From contig PTJZ01000008.1 in assembly GCA_002937455.1 (NCBI GenBank), forward strand, positions 104,536 to 168,535: DNA of 64,000 bases. The letters are read 5' to 3'. The notes beneath the pieces are model-generated. The model was given only the letters and a program-made list of their open reading frames with translations, was not told the DNA's origin and did no database searches. The DNA comes from Alphaproteobacteria bacterium MarineAlpha11_Bin1 (GTDB lineage Bacteria; Pseudomonadota; Alphaproteobacteria; MPNO01; UBA830). Positions 19,115 to 32,412 of the stretch are shown piece after piece (position 1 is the first letter of the stretch; each line of letters opens with the position of its first letter). The translations under genes were made by a program, and so were the position numbers.

Positions 19115-19977
19115 GTCATAGGCGCTCAATGAGTTTAAATGGCAAACTAACAAAGAATACGCGGAAACGCCGTATTCCGCGATTGGGGCGATATTCTCTC
19201 CGTAGCATAGGCGTTGCCTGTTGTTTTGTGTTTGCTGTTGGGGGATCAACCTGGGTATGGAATTCCAGTTGGCCAGACAAGGCTTTACATTTGGTTTGGC
19301 AGTCTGTCGCAAAACATATGGCTGGATCAGGCTTGCGGGTAGAAGAAGTGGTGCTTCAGGGACGCCGTAACGCGTCTGCCGACCGTATTAGAAATGTTCT
19401 CGGGATCCAACGTGGAACGCCACTTTTAGCAATCAACTTGCAACAGCTCCGCCAACAGCTTGAAACCCTGCCGTGGATCCGGTTCGCGAGCTTGGAACGA
19501 CAGTACCCAAATATTATTCACGTAAAAATCGCCGAGCGCCGACCGATCGCTCTTTGGCAGCGCGAAAACAAGTTGGTACTTGTCGACGAGGGTGGGACCA
19601 TAATCACATCCAATAAATTGGAAAAATTCAGCAACCTTATTGTGGTAGTTGGTAAGGGCGCCCCTCTTGAGGCCGCATCACTGATGTCCTTTCTTGAGCA
19701 GGAACCGAAGTTAAAACAACGGGTCAACGCGGCGGTACGCGTTGGGGATCGTCGGTGGAATATCCATATGGATAATGGAGTTCATGTTCGTTTGCCGGAA
19801 AAACGCCCTGAAGTAGCTTGGCGGCGGTTTGCCCGGCTCGAACAAAAACACAAACTTTTGAAACAAAATCTGTTGTCGATCGATCTGCGAATACCGGACC
19901 AGATGATTGTCCGAACCCGCACCGCTCCCCCGATAACGAACCATAATGTCAATCATCAAGAGGGAAAAAATACCTGA
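19102..19977 (+). CDS. ftsQ: Cell division protein FtsQ
   Basis: A 291-residue bitopic protein: basic cytoplasmic N-terminus, one membrane segment at about residues 33-52, then a POTRA domain (LRVEEVVLQGRRNASADRIRN) and the FtsQ-type beta domain. Known role: recruits FtsL/B partners to the divisome. The start is ATG 19102, overlapping ddl by 13 bases, with GGAGAA just upstream; a frame extension to 19078 has no better site. Position between ddl and ftsA is standard. Confidence 0.93.
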   Translation: MRWISHRRSMSLNGKLTKNTRKRRIPRLGRYSLRSIGVACCFVFAVGGSTWVWNSSWPDKALHLVWQSVAKHMAGSGLRVEEVVLQGRRNASADRIRNVLGIQRGTPLLAINLQQLRQQLETLPWIRFASLERQYPNIIHVKIAERRPIALWQRENKLVLVDEGGTIITSNKLEKFSNLIVVVGKGAPLEAASLMSFLEQEPKLKQRVNAAVRVGDRRWNIHMDNGVHVRLPEKRPEVAWRRFARLEQKHKLLKQNLLSIDLRIPDQMIVRTRTAPPITNHNVNHQEGKNT

Positions 19978-20023
19978 TGTTGATAGTTTCCAATTTGTAT
20001 TTGATTCGGAGAAATTATTGAAT

Positions 20024-21268
20024 ATGCCAAAACTACGCACCGGTATTATTGCAGCGCTTGATGTTGGCAGTTCCAAAGTTTGCTGTTTCATCGCTCATAT
20101 GAATGCCGAAGGTGGAATACGTGTCATCGGCGTTGCTCAGCAGGCATCTGCAGGCGTTCGAAATGGCTCCGTTATCGATATGGAAGCCGCCCAGAATGCC
20201 ATTCTAACGGCGATAAGTGCAGCCGAAGAACTCGCCGGGGAGCGAATCGACCGCATATTCGTCAATTTATCTGCCGGTCTAATATATTCGCATATTCAAG
20301 ACATCGAAGTTTCCATTGCCGGACACGAAATCGCCGGGACAGATATCCAGCGGGCGAGAGAGCGAAACTTCCAGATTGAGCAGCCGGAGGACCGAGAACT
20401 AATCCATTGCCTACCTGTGGGATATTCAATTGACGGCAATCGTGGCATCCACGATCCACGTGGGATGTTCGGCGAGCAGCTCGGCGTGAGCTTCCATCGG
20501 ATAAACGCAACGCCGGGACCTGTTCGAAATTTAAAGAACTGTGTCGCCCGCTGTCATCTCGATATCGAAGAAATTATCGTTTCACCGTACGCTGCCGGAC
20601 TGTCCTGCTTAGTCGAAGACGAAAAAGATCTCGGCGTGACTCTAGTCGATATGGGGGGTGGAACGACGACAATCGGCGTTTTCTATGACGGCCAAGTAGT
20701 TTTTGCAGATTCGATCTCGGTTGGTGGCAGCCACGTAACTAACGACATCGCACGTGGACTTTCCACGCCTGTTGTTCACGCGGAGAGGATGAAGATTTTA
20801 TATGGGAGCGCGGTCCCTTCGCAGTCCGACGATAACGAAATCATCGATGTCCCTCTGGTTGGTGAGGACGATCACAATAATCCCAATCACGTACCACGTT
20901 CGATTTTAACCGGCATTATCCAACCCCGGGTTGAGGAAACTCTCGAGTTGGTTCGTGAGAGCCTTGAGGTTAGTGGTGCTGATCGGGTCTCGGGCCGTCG
21001 ATTAGTGTTGACTGGCGGTGCATCCCAACTTCACGGCGTACAGGAACTAGCGAGTATGGTGCTAGAAAAACAGGTCCGTATCGGCCGCCCGCTGAGAATC
21101 AGCGGTTTAGCCGAGGCAACCAGCGGTCCAGCCTTTTCGACCTGCGCGGGGCTCTTGCGTTACGGCGTTGAGAAATTCGCGGGTACTATTGAAGACACCC
21201 CCGCCAATGAAAACATCCCGTCAAGTCGAATATCTCGGATCAGCCAATGGCTAAAAGAAAGTTTCTGA
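20024..21268 (+). CDS. ftsA: Cell division protein FtsA
   Basis: A 414-residue actin-like ATPase that anchors FtsZ to the membrane. The phosphate-1 region IAALDVGSSKVCCFIA lies at residues about 8-23; VTLVDMGGGTTTIGVF and LTGGASQLHGV are the phosphate-2 and adenosine motifs. The C-terminal amphipathic membrane-targeting helix ends in RISQWLKESF. An ATG at 19946 in the same frame would add 26 residues but lacks a ribosome site and lies in ftsQ; ATG 20024 has GGAG 12 nt upstream and gives the usual length. This start choice is an inference. Confidence 0.93.
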   Translation: MPKLRTGIIAALDVGSSKVCCFIAHMNAEGGIRVIGVAQQASAGVRNGSVIDMEAAQNAILTAISAAEELAGERIDRIFVNLSAGLIYSHIQDIEVSIAGHEIAGTDIQRARERNFQIEQPEDRELIHCLPVGYSIDGNRGIHDPRGMFGEQLGVSFHRINATPGPVRNLKNCVARCHLDIEEIIVSPYAAGLSCLVEDEKDLGVTLVDMGGGTTTIGVFYDGQVVFADSISVGGSHVTNDIARGLSTPVVHAERMKILYGSAVPSQSDDNEIIDVPLVGEDDHNNPNHVPRSILTGIIQPRVEETLELVRESLEVSGADRVSGRRLVLTGGASQLHGVQELASMVLEKQVRIGRPLRISGLAEATSGPAFSTCAGLLRYGVEKFAGTIEDTPANENIPSSRISRISQWLKESF

Positions 21269-21337
21269 AAATATGACCAGCCCATGATCAAACGACTTTT
21301 AACCCAATCCGCCGCAGGTTCGCGGCACCATCGAACT

Positions 21338-21356
21338 GGGTGGACAACCACCACCC
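21338..21356 (+). promoter_or_regulatory. Hairpin in the ftsA-ftsZ intergenic leader
   Basis: GGGTGG (21338-21343), a 7-nt loop, and CCACCC (21351-21356), followed by GTTTTAT. The shape resembles a weak intrinsic terminator or attenuator, and ftsZ begins 31 bp further on. A second short stem, CCGC/GCGG, lies at 21312-21324. Confidence 0.4.
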
Positions 21357-21387
21357 GTTTTATCCCTTCCCCGGCTAGGAGGCCTAA

Positions 21388-23070
21388 ATGACTATTAACC
21401 TTACTGTTCCCGACTCTCAGGACCATCTGAAACCTCGGATAACCGTTATCGGCGTCGGCGGCGCAGGCGGTAATGCCGTCAACAATATGATTTCCTCGCA
21501 GCTTGAAGGCGTTGAATTTGTAGTCGCCAATACTGACGCGCAGGCACTAGCACAGACAATGGCGGAACGATCTATCCAGCTTGGACCAGGCATCACCAAC
21601 GGGCTTGGTGCCGGTTCACGTCCAGATATCGGCCGTGCAGCGGCAGAAGAAGCTATGGACGACCTCATGGAGGCTCTCAGTCCAGCACATATGGCGTTTA
21701 TTACTGCCGGCATGGGCGGTGGCACCGGAACCGGTGCAGCCCCGGTAATAGCGCAGCTGGCCCGAGAACACGGCATCCTGACCGTGGGTGTTGTCACCAA
21801 ACCATTTCAGTTCGAAGGCATCAACCGAATGCGTATTGCAGAGGCAGGAATCGAGGAAATGCAGCAGTATGTCGATACCCTGATAATTATCCCAAACCAG
21901 AACCTGTTTCGAATAGCCAATGAGAAAACGACTTTTGCGGAAGCTTTTACAATGGCGGATGAAGTTCTGCATTCCGGCGTTCGGGGGGTCACCGACTTAA
22001 TGGTGGTTCCCGGACTGATTAATCTGGACTTTGCCGACATCCGGGCCGTGATGAGCGAAATGGGTAAAGCGATGATGGGTACTGGCGAAGGAGACGGAGA
22101 AGATCGCGCCCGTCTTGCAGCTGAGGCCGCGATTTCCAATCCATTGCTCGACGATGTTTCGATGAAAGGTGCCCGCGGTGTACTGATCAATATAACGGGC
22201 GGTCAAGACATGACCCTTTTTGAGGTTGACGAAGCGGCTAACCGTATAGGTGAGGAAGTCGATCCCGACGCCAACATTATTTTCGGCTCAACAATGGACT
22301 CTTCAATCGAGGGAAAAATGCGAGTGTCGGTCGTCGCAACTGGAATCGATGCACAAGCCGAGGCCCAACCTCGTCCGGTTTTGAAGGTATATTCTCAAGC
22401 CCAGAGACTGGTCCGGGCCGAAGAAACAAAAATGCCCAGTGAGGATTCTGAAAGTGTATTAACCAACGCTGAGAAAAGACCCGAAACATATGCGGAAACA
22501 ATGATTTCGGAACCAACATCCAAGCTCGCCGACGATACAGTCACCTCGGAATCAAAAACCGAACCTGTCTTACGCAAAGATCCGGAGCCCTTCGCAGCAA
22601 CCGTATCAACACCTCCAAGCGATATGACGGCCGAGCAATCAGTACCGGTAGATAATCCGAAAGCGGCGGCCACCGCCCATACAGAACCCCGCCTCGTTGC
22701 CGAAAACGATGCTTTTATGCCGCCACCGCCTGTTGACCCGGCGGCGCAAGCGGGACCCCTACCAGAGTCCGATCCATTTAAGGAAGCAGATCTGTTGAAC
22801 GGCCGACAAAAAGACGAATCAGGTCGCCGAAGCGGGAGCCTGTTCCAGCGTATCACCGGCAGCGGTCGAGAACGCGAGTCAGGGCAGGAAACAGCAGTGG
22901 AGTCTGGGCCAGAATCTATAAAAACAGCCCCTATTAGTGAAGGTACCGAGAAAACTGGACTTCACCAGACCCGTTTGGCTGGTTTAGACACAGAGGATCG
23001 GCTCCAAAAATCGCCCTCGGCCGACGATTTACTCGAAATTCCGGCCTTTCTTCGCCGCCAAGCAAACTAA
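21388..23070 (+). CDS. ftsZ: Cell division protein FtsZ, long-linker form
   Basis: A 560-residue tubulin-like GTPase forming the Z ring. The GTPase core occupies about residues 15-320: [13 protein letters not shown], the nucleotide loop NTDAQAL, the tubulin signature [15 protein letters not shown] and the T7 synergy loop around [11 protein letters not shown]. Residues about 330-540 form a long Pro/Glu/Ser/Thr-rich disordered linker. The last residues, [15 protein letters not shown], are the conserved peptide that binds FtsA and other partners. The protein is about 175 residues longer than E. coli FtsZ; long linkers are known in alphaproteobacteria. AGGAGG precedes the ATG. The 119-bp gap after ftsA and the hairpin there suggest separate control. 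Confidence 0.97.
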   Translation: MTINLTVPDSQDHLKPRITVIGVGGAGGNAVNNMISSQLEGVEFVVANTDAQALAQTMAERSIQLGPGITNGLGAGSRPDIGRAAAEEAMDDLMEALSPAHMAFITAGMGGGTGTGAAPVIAQLAREHGILTVGVVTKPFQFEGINRMRIAEAGIEEMQQYVDTLIIIPNQNLFRIANEKTTFAEAFTMADEVLHSGVRGVTDLMVVPGLINLDFADIRAVMSEMGKAMMGTGEGDGEDRARLAAEAAISNPLLDDVSMKGARGVLINITGGQDMTLFEVDEAANRIGEEVDPDANIIFGSTMDSSIEGKMRVSVVATGIDAQAEAQPRPVLKVYSQAQRLVRAEETKMPSEDSESVLTNAEKRPETYAETMISEPTSKLADDTVTSESKTEPVLRKDPEPFAATVSTPPSDMTAEQSVPVDNPKAAATAHTEPRLVAENDAFMPPPPVDPAAQAGPLPESDPFKEADLLNGRQKDESGRRSGSLFQRITGSGRERESGQETAVESGPESIKTAPISEGTEKTGLHQTRLAGLDTEDRLQKSPSADDLLEIPAFLRRQAN

Positions 23071-23095
23071 CGGAGGTCTTACACCTGCAAAGAAC

Positions 23096-23113
23096 GTAAC
23101 ATTCTGTAACATT
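23096..23113. repeat. Two direct repeats GTAACATT at 10-bp spacing upstream of lpxC
   Basis: GTAACATT occurs at 23096-23103 and 23106-23113, one helical turn apart, in the 178-bp gap between ftsZ and lpxC. It may be a regulator site; nothing else supports this. The rest of the gap is G/T-rich with no clear terminator. Confidence 0.3.
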
Positions 23114-23248
23114 TGTTGATTTGGGTTTTTCGGGGGGTGTTTGGTAGTTTTACTATTGAGGATTTGGATCCACTGGGTGTTGTTATTCTGAACACTCGAC
23201 TTGCTTCGGAAACAAGCCTCAATAGTTAATAAAACAAAGATAGCTGAC

Positions 23249-24172
23249 GTGATTAAACAAAAAACTATAAAGACCGAAATCAGCTGCAACGGTATTGGCT
23301 TGCATTCGGGACGAAAAACCGCCCTGACGCTGAAACCAGCAGAAGAGAATTACGGTATCCGTATCTGTCGAACCGATTTATTTAACGGTGCCCGTGAAAT
23401 TATTGTCAACTGGAAGAATGTCGTCGACACACGACTTGCAACTACGGTCGGTAACGACCATGGCGCATCGGTTAGCACCATAGAACATTTGATGGCTGCC
23501 CTCGCCGGCTGTGAAATCGATAATGTCCTAATTGAAGTCGATGGTCCGGAAATTCCGATTATGGATGGTAGTTCAGCCCCATTTGTGTCTCTCATCGAAC
23601 GAGCTGAAATTTTGGAGCAAAATTCCGTACGGACCACGATCAAGATACTTAAGACCGTCACAGTTGGCAACGAGAGCCGTTCATTAACTATCTCCCCGTC
23701 TAATGAATTCAGTCTTGATTTCGCGATCGATTTTAATTCCGCAGCAATCGATTGCCAGGAGCGGGTCTTTGCTGGTACCGGTGAGAATTTTAAATCTGAC
23801 ATCTCCCGGGCGCGTACTTTTGGCTTCAAGCAAGAGGTGGACGCGATGCGTAACGCGGGACTTGCGCTTGGCGGATCTCTTGAGAATGCTGTCGTCATCA
23901 GCGGTAACAAAGTTCTAAATGAAGGTGGGCTGCGCTACGATGATGAGTTCGTTCGCCATAAGATTCTTGACTGTATCGGCGACCTTTATCTGGCAGGCGG
24001 ACCGATAATCGGAGCTGTTCGTGCCAGCCGCTCGGGGCATGCTCTCAATAACGATCTATTGCGCGCAGTCTTTATGGACAAAACCGCCTGGACAACGGTC
24101 AAAGAGACTTTAGACGATGGCGAGTCAAAAACATTGCAGGACGGCTCTTTGGTAGCCATGGAAAATTTTTGA
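23249..24172 (+). CDS. lpxC: UDP-3-O-acyl-N-acetylglucosamine deacetylase LpxC
   Basis: A 307-residue zinc deacetylase catalysing the committed step of lipid A synthesis. Zinc and catalytic motifs are present: STIEHLMAAL, the histidine and aspartate of RHKILDCIGDL, and the catalytic histidine in SGHALNNDLL. EIPIMDGSSAPF is also typical. I choose GTG at 23249 because it gives the usual start (IKQKTIKTEISCNGIGLHSG) and length; a TTG at 23201 in frame would add 16 residues. No strong ribosome site is seen for either. Standard neighbour of ftsZ. Confidence 0.94.
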   Translation: MIKQKTIKTEISCNGIGLHSGRKTALTLKPAEENYGIRICRTDLFNGAREIIVNWKNVVDTRLATTVGNDHGASVSTIEHLMAALAGCEIDNVLIEVDGPEIPIMDGSSAPFVSLIERAEILEQNSVRTTIKILKTVTVGNESRSLTISPSNEFSLDFAIDFNSAAIDCQERVFAGTGENFKSDISRARTFGFKQEVDAMRNAGLALGGSLENAVVISGNKVLNEGGLRYDDEFVRHKILDCIGDLYLAGGPIIGAVRASRSGHALNNDLLRAVFMDKTAWTTVKETLDDGESKTLQDGSLVAMENF

Positions 24173-24246
24173 ATTGATCGAATTATATTACCGGTAAGGG
24201 GCGCCATTTTTCGTTTAGAGTCTCGTTCTCCCGCCTTACATTCACC

Positions 24247-24262
24247 ATATCATCAATGATAT
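24247..24262. repeat. Perfect 7-bp inverted repeat upstream of bamD
   Basis: ATATCAT (24247-24253), CA, ATGATAT (24256-24262), in the 125-bp gap between lpxC and bamD. Such a compact palindrome could be a dimeric regulator site or part of a promoter; no other evidence. Confidence 0.35.
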
Positions 24263-24297
24263 AGATTGAGTTAACAAAGGACCCGGGAATCAGAATT

Positions 24298-25116
24298 TTG
24301 TTCCATTACATACGCCAGATAATTTTGGGATTAGCCGTATGTCTTATTCTGGCTGCGTGCGGTACCAGCAAAAATAACCAAGACGTATATATCGAAAAGA
24401 AGGTAGAGCCGCTCTATAACTCTGCAGTCAACGCCCTTCAAGCCAAGGACTACTTGGCCGCAGCAGGAGCGTTCGAAGAAGTAGAACGCCAGCATCCGTA
24501 TTCTCTCTGGGCCATAAAGGCTAAGCTGATGGCCGCGTATTCTCATTACCAAGCAAATCAATACGACGAAGCGGTGATCGGACTTGATAGGTATATTCGC
24601 CTCCATCCGGGCAACCCGGACGTACCTTACGCTTATTATCTGAAAGCGCTCTCGTATTACGAACAAATTTCCGATGTCTCAAGAGACCAGAGGGTCACCG
24701 AACAAGCTCTAGATTCCCTTACAGAAATCGTGCGCCGTTTTCCGGATTCAAAGTATTCGAGGGATGCGAAATTAAAGATCGATCTTACGCGAGACCATTT
24801 AGCCGGGAAACACATGGAGGTGGGTCGCTATTACCACGACCGCGGTCACTATCTAGCAGCGATCAACCGGTTTCGGCGCGTCGTCGACAATTACGGCACT
24901 TCAACTAACGTTCCCGAAGCCTTACATCGGCTGGTCGAGGCCTATACAGCCATCGGCGTCATGGATGAGGCAAGGAAGGCCGCTGCAGTACTGGGGTATA
25001 ATTATCCGGGCAGCGAATGGTATCTTGACTCCTATAAGGTTGCGACCGGATCCGATTTGCGAAATCCGCCGGAGAAAAAGGGATTCTTCGCTCGAACATG
25101 GGAACGGCTATTCTGA
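24298..25116 (+). CDS. bamD: Outer membrane assembly lipoprotein BamD
   Basis: A 272-residue lipoprotein of the BAM complex, which inserts beta-barrel proteins in the outer membrane. The signal peptide ends at a lipobox LAAC with the lipidated cysteine at about residue 21. Tetratricopeptide-like repeats follow (ALQAKDYLAAAGAFEEVERQ and later copies), and the C-terminal part resembles E. coli BamD. The start appears to be TTG at 24298; no ATG or GTG exists upstream of the signal peptide in frame, and the ribosome site (AAAGGA) is rather far, about 17 nt. Followed by recN six bases later. Confidence 0.93.
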   Translation: MFHYIRQIILGLAVCLILAACGTSKNNQDVYIEKKVEPLYNSAVNALQAKDYLAAAGAFEEVERQHPYSLWAIKAKLMAAYSHYQANQYDEAVIGLDRYIRLHPGNPDVPYAYYLKALSYYEQISDVSRDQRVTEQALDSLTEIVRRFPDSKYSRDAKLKIDLTRDHLAGKHMEVGRYYHDRGHYLAAINRFRRVVDNYGTSTNVPEALHRLVEAYTAIGVMDEARKAAAVLGYNYPGSEWYLDSYKVATGSDLRNPPEKKGFFARTWERLF

Positions 25117-25122
25117 GGCCCA

Positions 25123-28934
<3,812 letters not shown>

Positions 28935-29080
28935 AGACCAACCAATGACCACTGATTTAATGTCGAGCCATCATCCCGTTTGTCTGTGATTCTACGGCCG
29001 TTTTTGAAGGCGCTACCTTATATCTCGCAACAGAATTTGGCGACTGTCGGAACTTTCTTGGTTTTGACCGAATGAAAAAG

Positions 29081-30901
29081 TCAAATAGCTGTCGTTGCGC
29101 CCTCCAGCCATTCCCGCACGTCGTCGGCCACCAGCGGAGACAGTGTCTCGCGCACCCGAACGTGGTAAGCGTTTAACCAAGCACGCTCGTCATCGGCTAG
29201 GAGCTCTGCGTCAATCAAATCGCGATCAATCGGGGCGAGGGTAATTGTCTCGAAATCCAACATTTTCCTCTCGCCCGTAGAGATACTCTCGGGAATTTCT
29301 CTCGCCACTACTAGATTCTCGATGCGAATTCCGTAAGCGCCATCCTCATAATATCCGGGCTCATTTGAAAGTATCATACCGATCTCTATCGGTGCACCTC
29401 CATTTACCTTGGAGATCCGCTGCGGCCCCTCATGCACTCCAAGATAGGCGCCAACCCCGTGACCTGTACCGTGATCAAAGTCGAGGCCAACTTCCCAAAG
29501 AAATATGCGCGCCAACGCGTCAATTTGGCTTCCGTGGGTACCGGCAGGAAAACGGGCAGTAGCGATAGCGATATGTCCTTTCAGAACACGGGTAAACCGG
29601 TCGCGTATCTCTGCGGACACACCATTACCGTCGTCTATGAAAACGCTGCGTGTGACATCCGTGGTGCCATCTAGGTATTGTGCACCTGAATCGATAAGAT
29701 AAATGTCCCCCGGCTCGAGGGTACGGTCCGTTTCCGGCGTTACCCGATAATGTACGATAGCTCCATTCGGTCCGCTGCCCGAAATTGTCTCGAAACTAAG
29801 ACCTCGGAAATGGTCTTCCGACGCGCGAAATTCTCGCAAACGAGCCGCGGCCGTCAACTCCGTCACCCCACCCTTAGGGGCTTCCGTTGCCAGCCAAGCA
29901 AGAAATGATGTCAGCGCGACTCCATCGCGGATATGGGCCTGCCGCGCACCAGCGATTTCCACTGTGTTTTTTCGCGCCTTGGGCAAGACACACGGATCTT
30001 TTCCTGCGGCAACATCGGCGCCAGCCTCCAACAAGCACTCACGCACGGCCTCTGGAATTGTTGAACTATCGAGACGAACGGTTTTACCTGCACGACCCAA
30101 GGCCGAGAGACCCTCAGAAAATTCGGTTGGATCGCATACTGTCACACCGCTTCCCAAGGACGCACGCGTCTCCTTCAGGAGTTTACGTTTATCCACATAC
30201 CAATCGACCTCACCGGTCTGGTGAATTGTAGCGTAAGACAGTGCCAATGGCGTGTTAAATACATCACAGCCCCGGATATTCAACAACCAAGCGATCGAGT
30301 CAGGCGCACTAAGCACCGCGGCATCGACACCTGTATCTTTTAGGTCCTGTGCCACGATGCAACATTTCTCAGCTGAGCTCTGGCCTGATAAAGCTTCTGG
30401 ATACGGGATAATAGGGCCTAACGGCAGGGGTGGTTGATCCTGCCATACCGCGTCGACAGGGTTAGCGTCGAGAGGCAACAATTGCGCGCCGACAGCGCTG
30501 CATGCCATTGTCAAGCGGTCTATCCCAGCAGGGGTATGTAACCAGGGGTCAAAGCCAATCTTTGCACCATTTGAAACGTTCTTTCGTATCCATTTATCGG
30601 GCGGAGTCTCGGCCACATGTTCTGGTACGAACACATCGGTATCAACCTGACTTCGAACCTGCAAAGTGTACCTTCCATCGATAAAGATGGCAGCAGCATT
30701 TAACATCACTATAACCATGCCCGCCGATCCACCAAAACCGGAAATCCAGGAGAGGCGCTGTGACCTGGAAGCTATGAATTCCCCTTGGTGTTCATCGGCA
30801 AGAGGGACAAGAAATCCGTCTAGTTCCTGCGCCACAAGCTTTTGGCGGAGGGCCGCGAGGCGTTCCGACGGCGCTGGAAGAGCGCCAAGGCTCTCCATCT
30901 G
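29081..30901 (-). CDS. Xaa-Pro aminopeptidase (M24B, three-domain type)
   Basis: A cytosolic metallopeptidase removing N-terminal residues in front of proline. From the ATG at 30901 it has 606 residues: two creatinase-like N-terminal domains followed by the pita-bread catalytic domain. Metal ligands are visible in IYLIDSGAQYLDGTTDVTR (two Asp), GTGHGVGAYLGVHEGP (His), LSNEPGYYEDGAYGIRIENL (two Glu). The reading frame stays open upstream to a TTG at 31105, which would add 68 acidic residues unlike the family; a GAGAG site precedes the ATG I chose. So the start is uncertain. Transcribed toward ligA, convergent with it. Confidence 0.88.
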   Translation of the reverse strand, partial: QMESLGALPAPSERLAALRQKLVAQELDGFLVPLADEHQGEFIASRSQRLSWISGFGGSAGMVIVMLNAAAIFIDGRYTLQVRSQVDTDVFVPEHVAETPPDKWIRKNVSNGAKIGFDPWLHTPAGIDRLTMACSAVGAQLLPLDANPVDAVWQDQPPLPLGPIIPYPEALSGQSSAEKCCIVAQDLKDTGVDAAVLSAPDSIAWLLNIRGCDVFNTPLALSYATIHQTGEVDWYVDKRKLLKETRASLGSGVTVCDPTEFSEGLSALGRAGKTVRLDSSTIPEAVRECLLEAGADVAAGKDPCVLPKARKNTVEIAGARQAHIRDGVALTSFLAWLATEAPKGGVTELTAAARLREFRASEDHFRGLSFETISGSGPNGAIVHYRVTPETDRTLEPGDIYLIDSGAQYLDGTTDVTRSVFIDDGNGVSAEIRDRFTRVLKGHIAIATARFPAGTHGSQIDALARIFLWEVGLDFDHGTGHGVGAYLGVHEGPQRISKVNGGAPIEIGMILSNEPGYYEDGAYGIRIENLVVAREIPESISTGERKMLDFETITLAPIDRDLIDAELLADDERAWLNAYHVRVRETLSPLVADDVREWLEGATTAI

Positions 30902-31105
30902 GAGCTCTCGCTTATTTAATAGTTCAGAAACCACTTGTGGCACATTGTTATCGCCGAATATTTCGACCAATACATCCTCAGCATCCGGCATATCAACGTT
31001 AAACGCCGACGCAGCAAGACCTTCAATCAGATTTTCATCTATTTTATTGTCCTCCCAGATACCATCCGAAGTTTTCGGCTGATTATAAAAACCTCTGAAT
31101 TCCAA

Positions 31106-31515
31106 TGATAATCCGCAAACAATACCATTAGAAACTAATCGTCGGATGTTATCAGTTCGAACCAGTTTGCCAAAAAATGATCGGCGTTAGTGAATACTTA
31201 ATATAGATAACAGCTCTTCGTCAGCATCCGAACTTTTATTTATCGTAGTCTACATTGTCACCAGAACGGCGACGTGGGCAGCAAATAATTTATAGGCGTC
31301 TAGACGATTTCCAACTGTGTCTGGCGCTGAGGCAAGATTTGGTAACCACCCCATTATGGGAGACCGCGGATGATGGTTACTCGTATATATCAGCATCGAC
31401 TTGGTGATTTCTGATGGTTTTAAAGGCAGTTTTATTTTATCCAGCTCTTTGGGCTGTAATTATGTGCTAGCAACTCACGCTGCAGTCACGCAAATTCTTT
31501 ACCGAACCCGGGATA
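31106..31515. other. Intergenic region, no gene recognised
   Basis: About 410 bp upstream of the aminopeptidase and downstream of prmA, all on the minus strand. A 67-codon plus-strand frame at 31401-31604 overlaps the prmA 3' end and has no ribosome site. The stretch is AT-rich and probably holds the aminopeptidase promoter. Confidence 0.5.
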
Positions 31516-32412
31516 CTATTTTCGACCGAACGTCAACGCCACCCAGTCCCCGACGGTTATCTGTCGTTTCAACTTCAATTCGTTTTCCAAATATGAATCT
31601 ATAATGTCGTTTGAATCTCCCAATAGTATCCCTGATAGAATTATGTGCCCGTACACGGTTAACGCACCGGTGATATGGCTAGACATAGCGATCAGTGGTT
31701 TAGCCAAGATGTTGGCTACGATTAGGTCGTAAGGTGCCTTTGCTAAGGGTCCGGCAACGTCAATTCCCTCCGCAACATATAAATCGATCTGTTCGCTAAC
31801 ACCATTGAGGCGGGCGTTCTCAACGGCCACATTGACGGCGATTGGATCATTGTCAGTGGCCGTAACGTTGATACCGAATCGTTTAGCGAGCGCGATAGCC
31901 AAGATCCCGCTACCGGTGCCAAGGTCTAGGGGGTTTAATGGTGGCTGATCAGCACACAGCGCTTCAATCGCCCAGAGGCATCCGCGGGTGGTTTCATGAT
32001 GCCCAGTTCCGAATGCCTGACCTGCGTCGATTTTAACACAGACTGCTCCTTCCGGCGGGGTATCCTTAACGTGCGACCCAAAAATGTAGTACGGGTCGAC
32101 ATTGATGGGCGTGAGTAAGCTCTGGCTCTCTGCGACCCAATCTTTGTCCTCCACTAAAGAAATCTTAAACTCGGGCAGATCAATTTTCACCTCGGCAGAT
32201 GCAGCTTGCAGCCGGTTCAAAATATCGACATGGCCGGGTTCCCCATTCGTATAGACAGTTACACGCCAGCCCGAGGTTCCGATTATTTCAAAACTCGACA
32301 GTCCAATGACGACGTCTTGAAACGCCTCTTCAAAGACCCTTAGACTTGTGCTTTCGGGCAGTGCAAATGAGATCTGCCACATATCGACCGAAGCCAATTC
32401 ATTGCTGTTCAT
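31516..32412 (-). CDS. prmA: Ribosomal protein L11 methyltransferase PrmA
   Basis: A 298-residue SAM-dependent methyltransferase that methylates ribosomal protein L11. An N-terminal substrate-recognition part precedes the Rossmann domain with LDLGTGSGILAIALAKRFG (about residues 160-178) and the family's AGQAFGTGHHETTRGCL just before it; VANILAKPL is the NPPY-like motif of this family. ATG at 32410-32412 overlaps the uvrD stop, so the two minus-strand genes are likely translated together. Confidence 0.93.
   Translation of the reverse strand: MNSNELASVDMWQISFALPESTSLRVFEEAFQDVVIGLSSFEIIGTSGWRVTVYTNGEPGHVDILNRLQAASAEVKIDLPEFKISLVEDKDWVAESQSLLTPINVDPYYIFGSHVKDTPPEGAVCVKIDAGQAFGTGHHETTRGCLWAIEALCADQPPLNPLDLGTGSGILAIALAKRFGINVTATDNDPIAVNVAVENARLNGVSEQIDLYVAEGIDVAGPLAKAPYDLIVANILAKPLIAMSSHITGALTVYGHIILSGILLGDSNDIIDSYLENELKLKRQITVGDWVALTFGRK

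Noticed and set aside
31401..31604. 67-codon plus-strand frame
   Set aside because: No ribosome site and overlaps the 3' end of prmA antisense.
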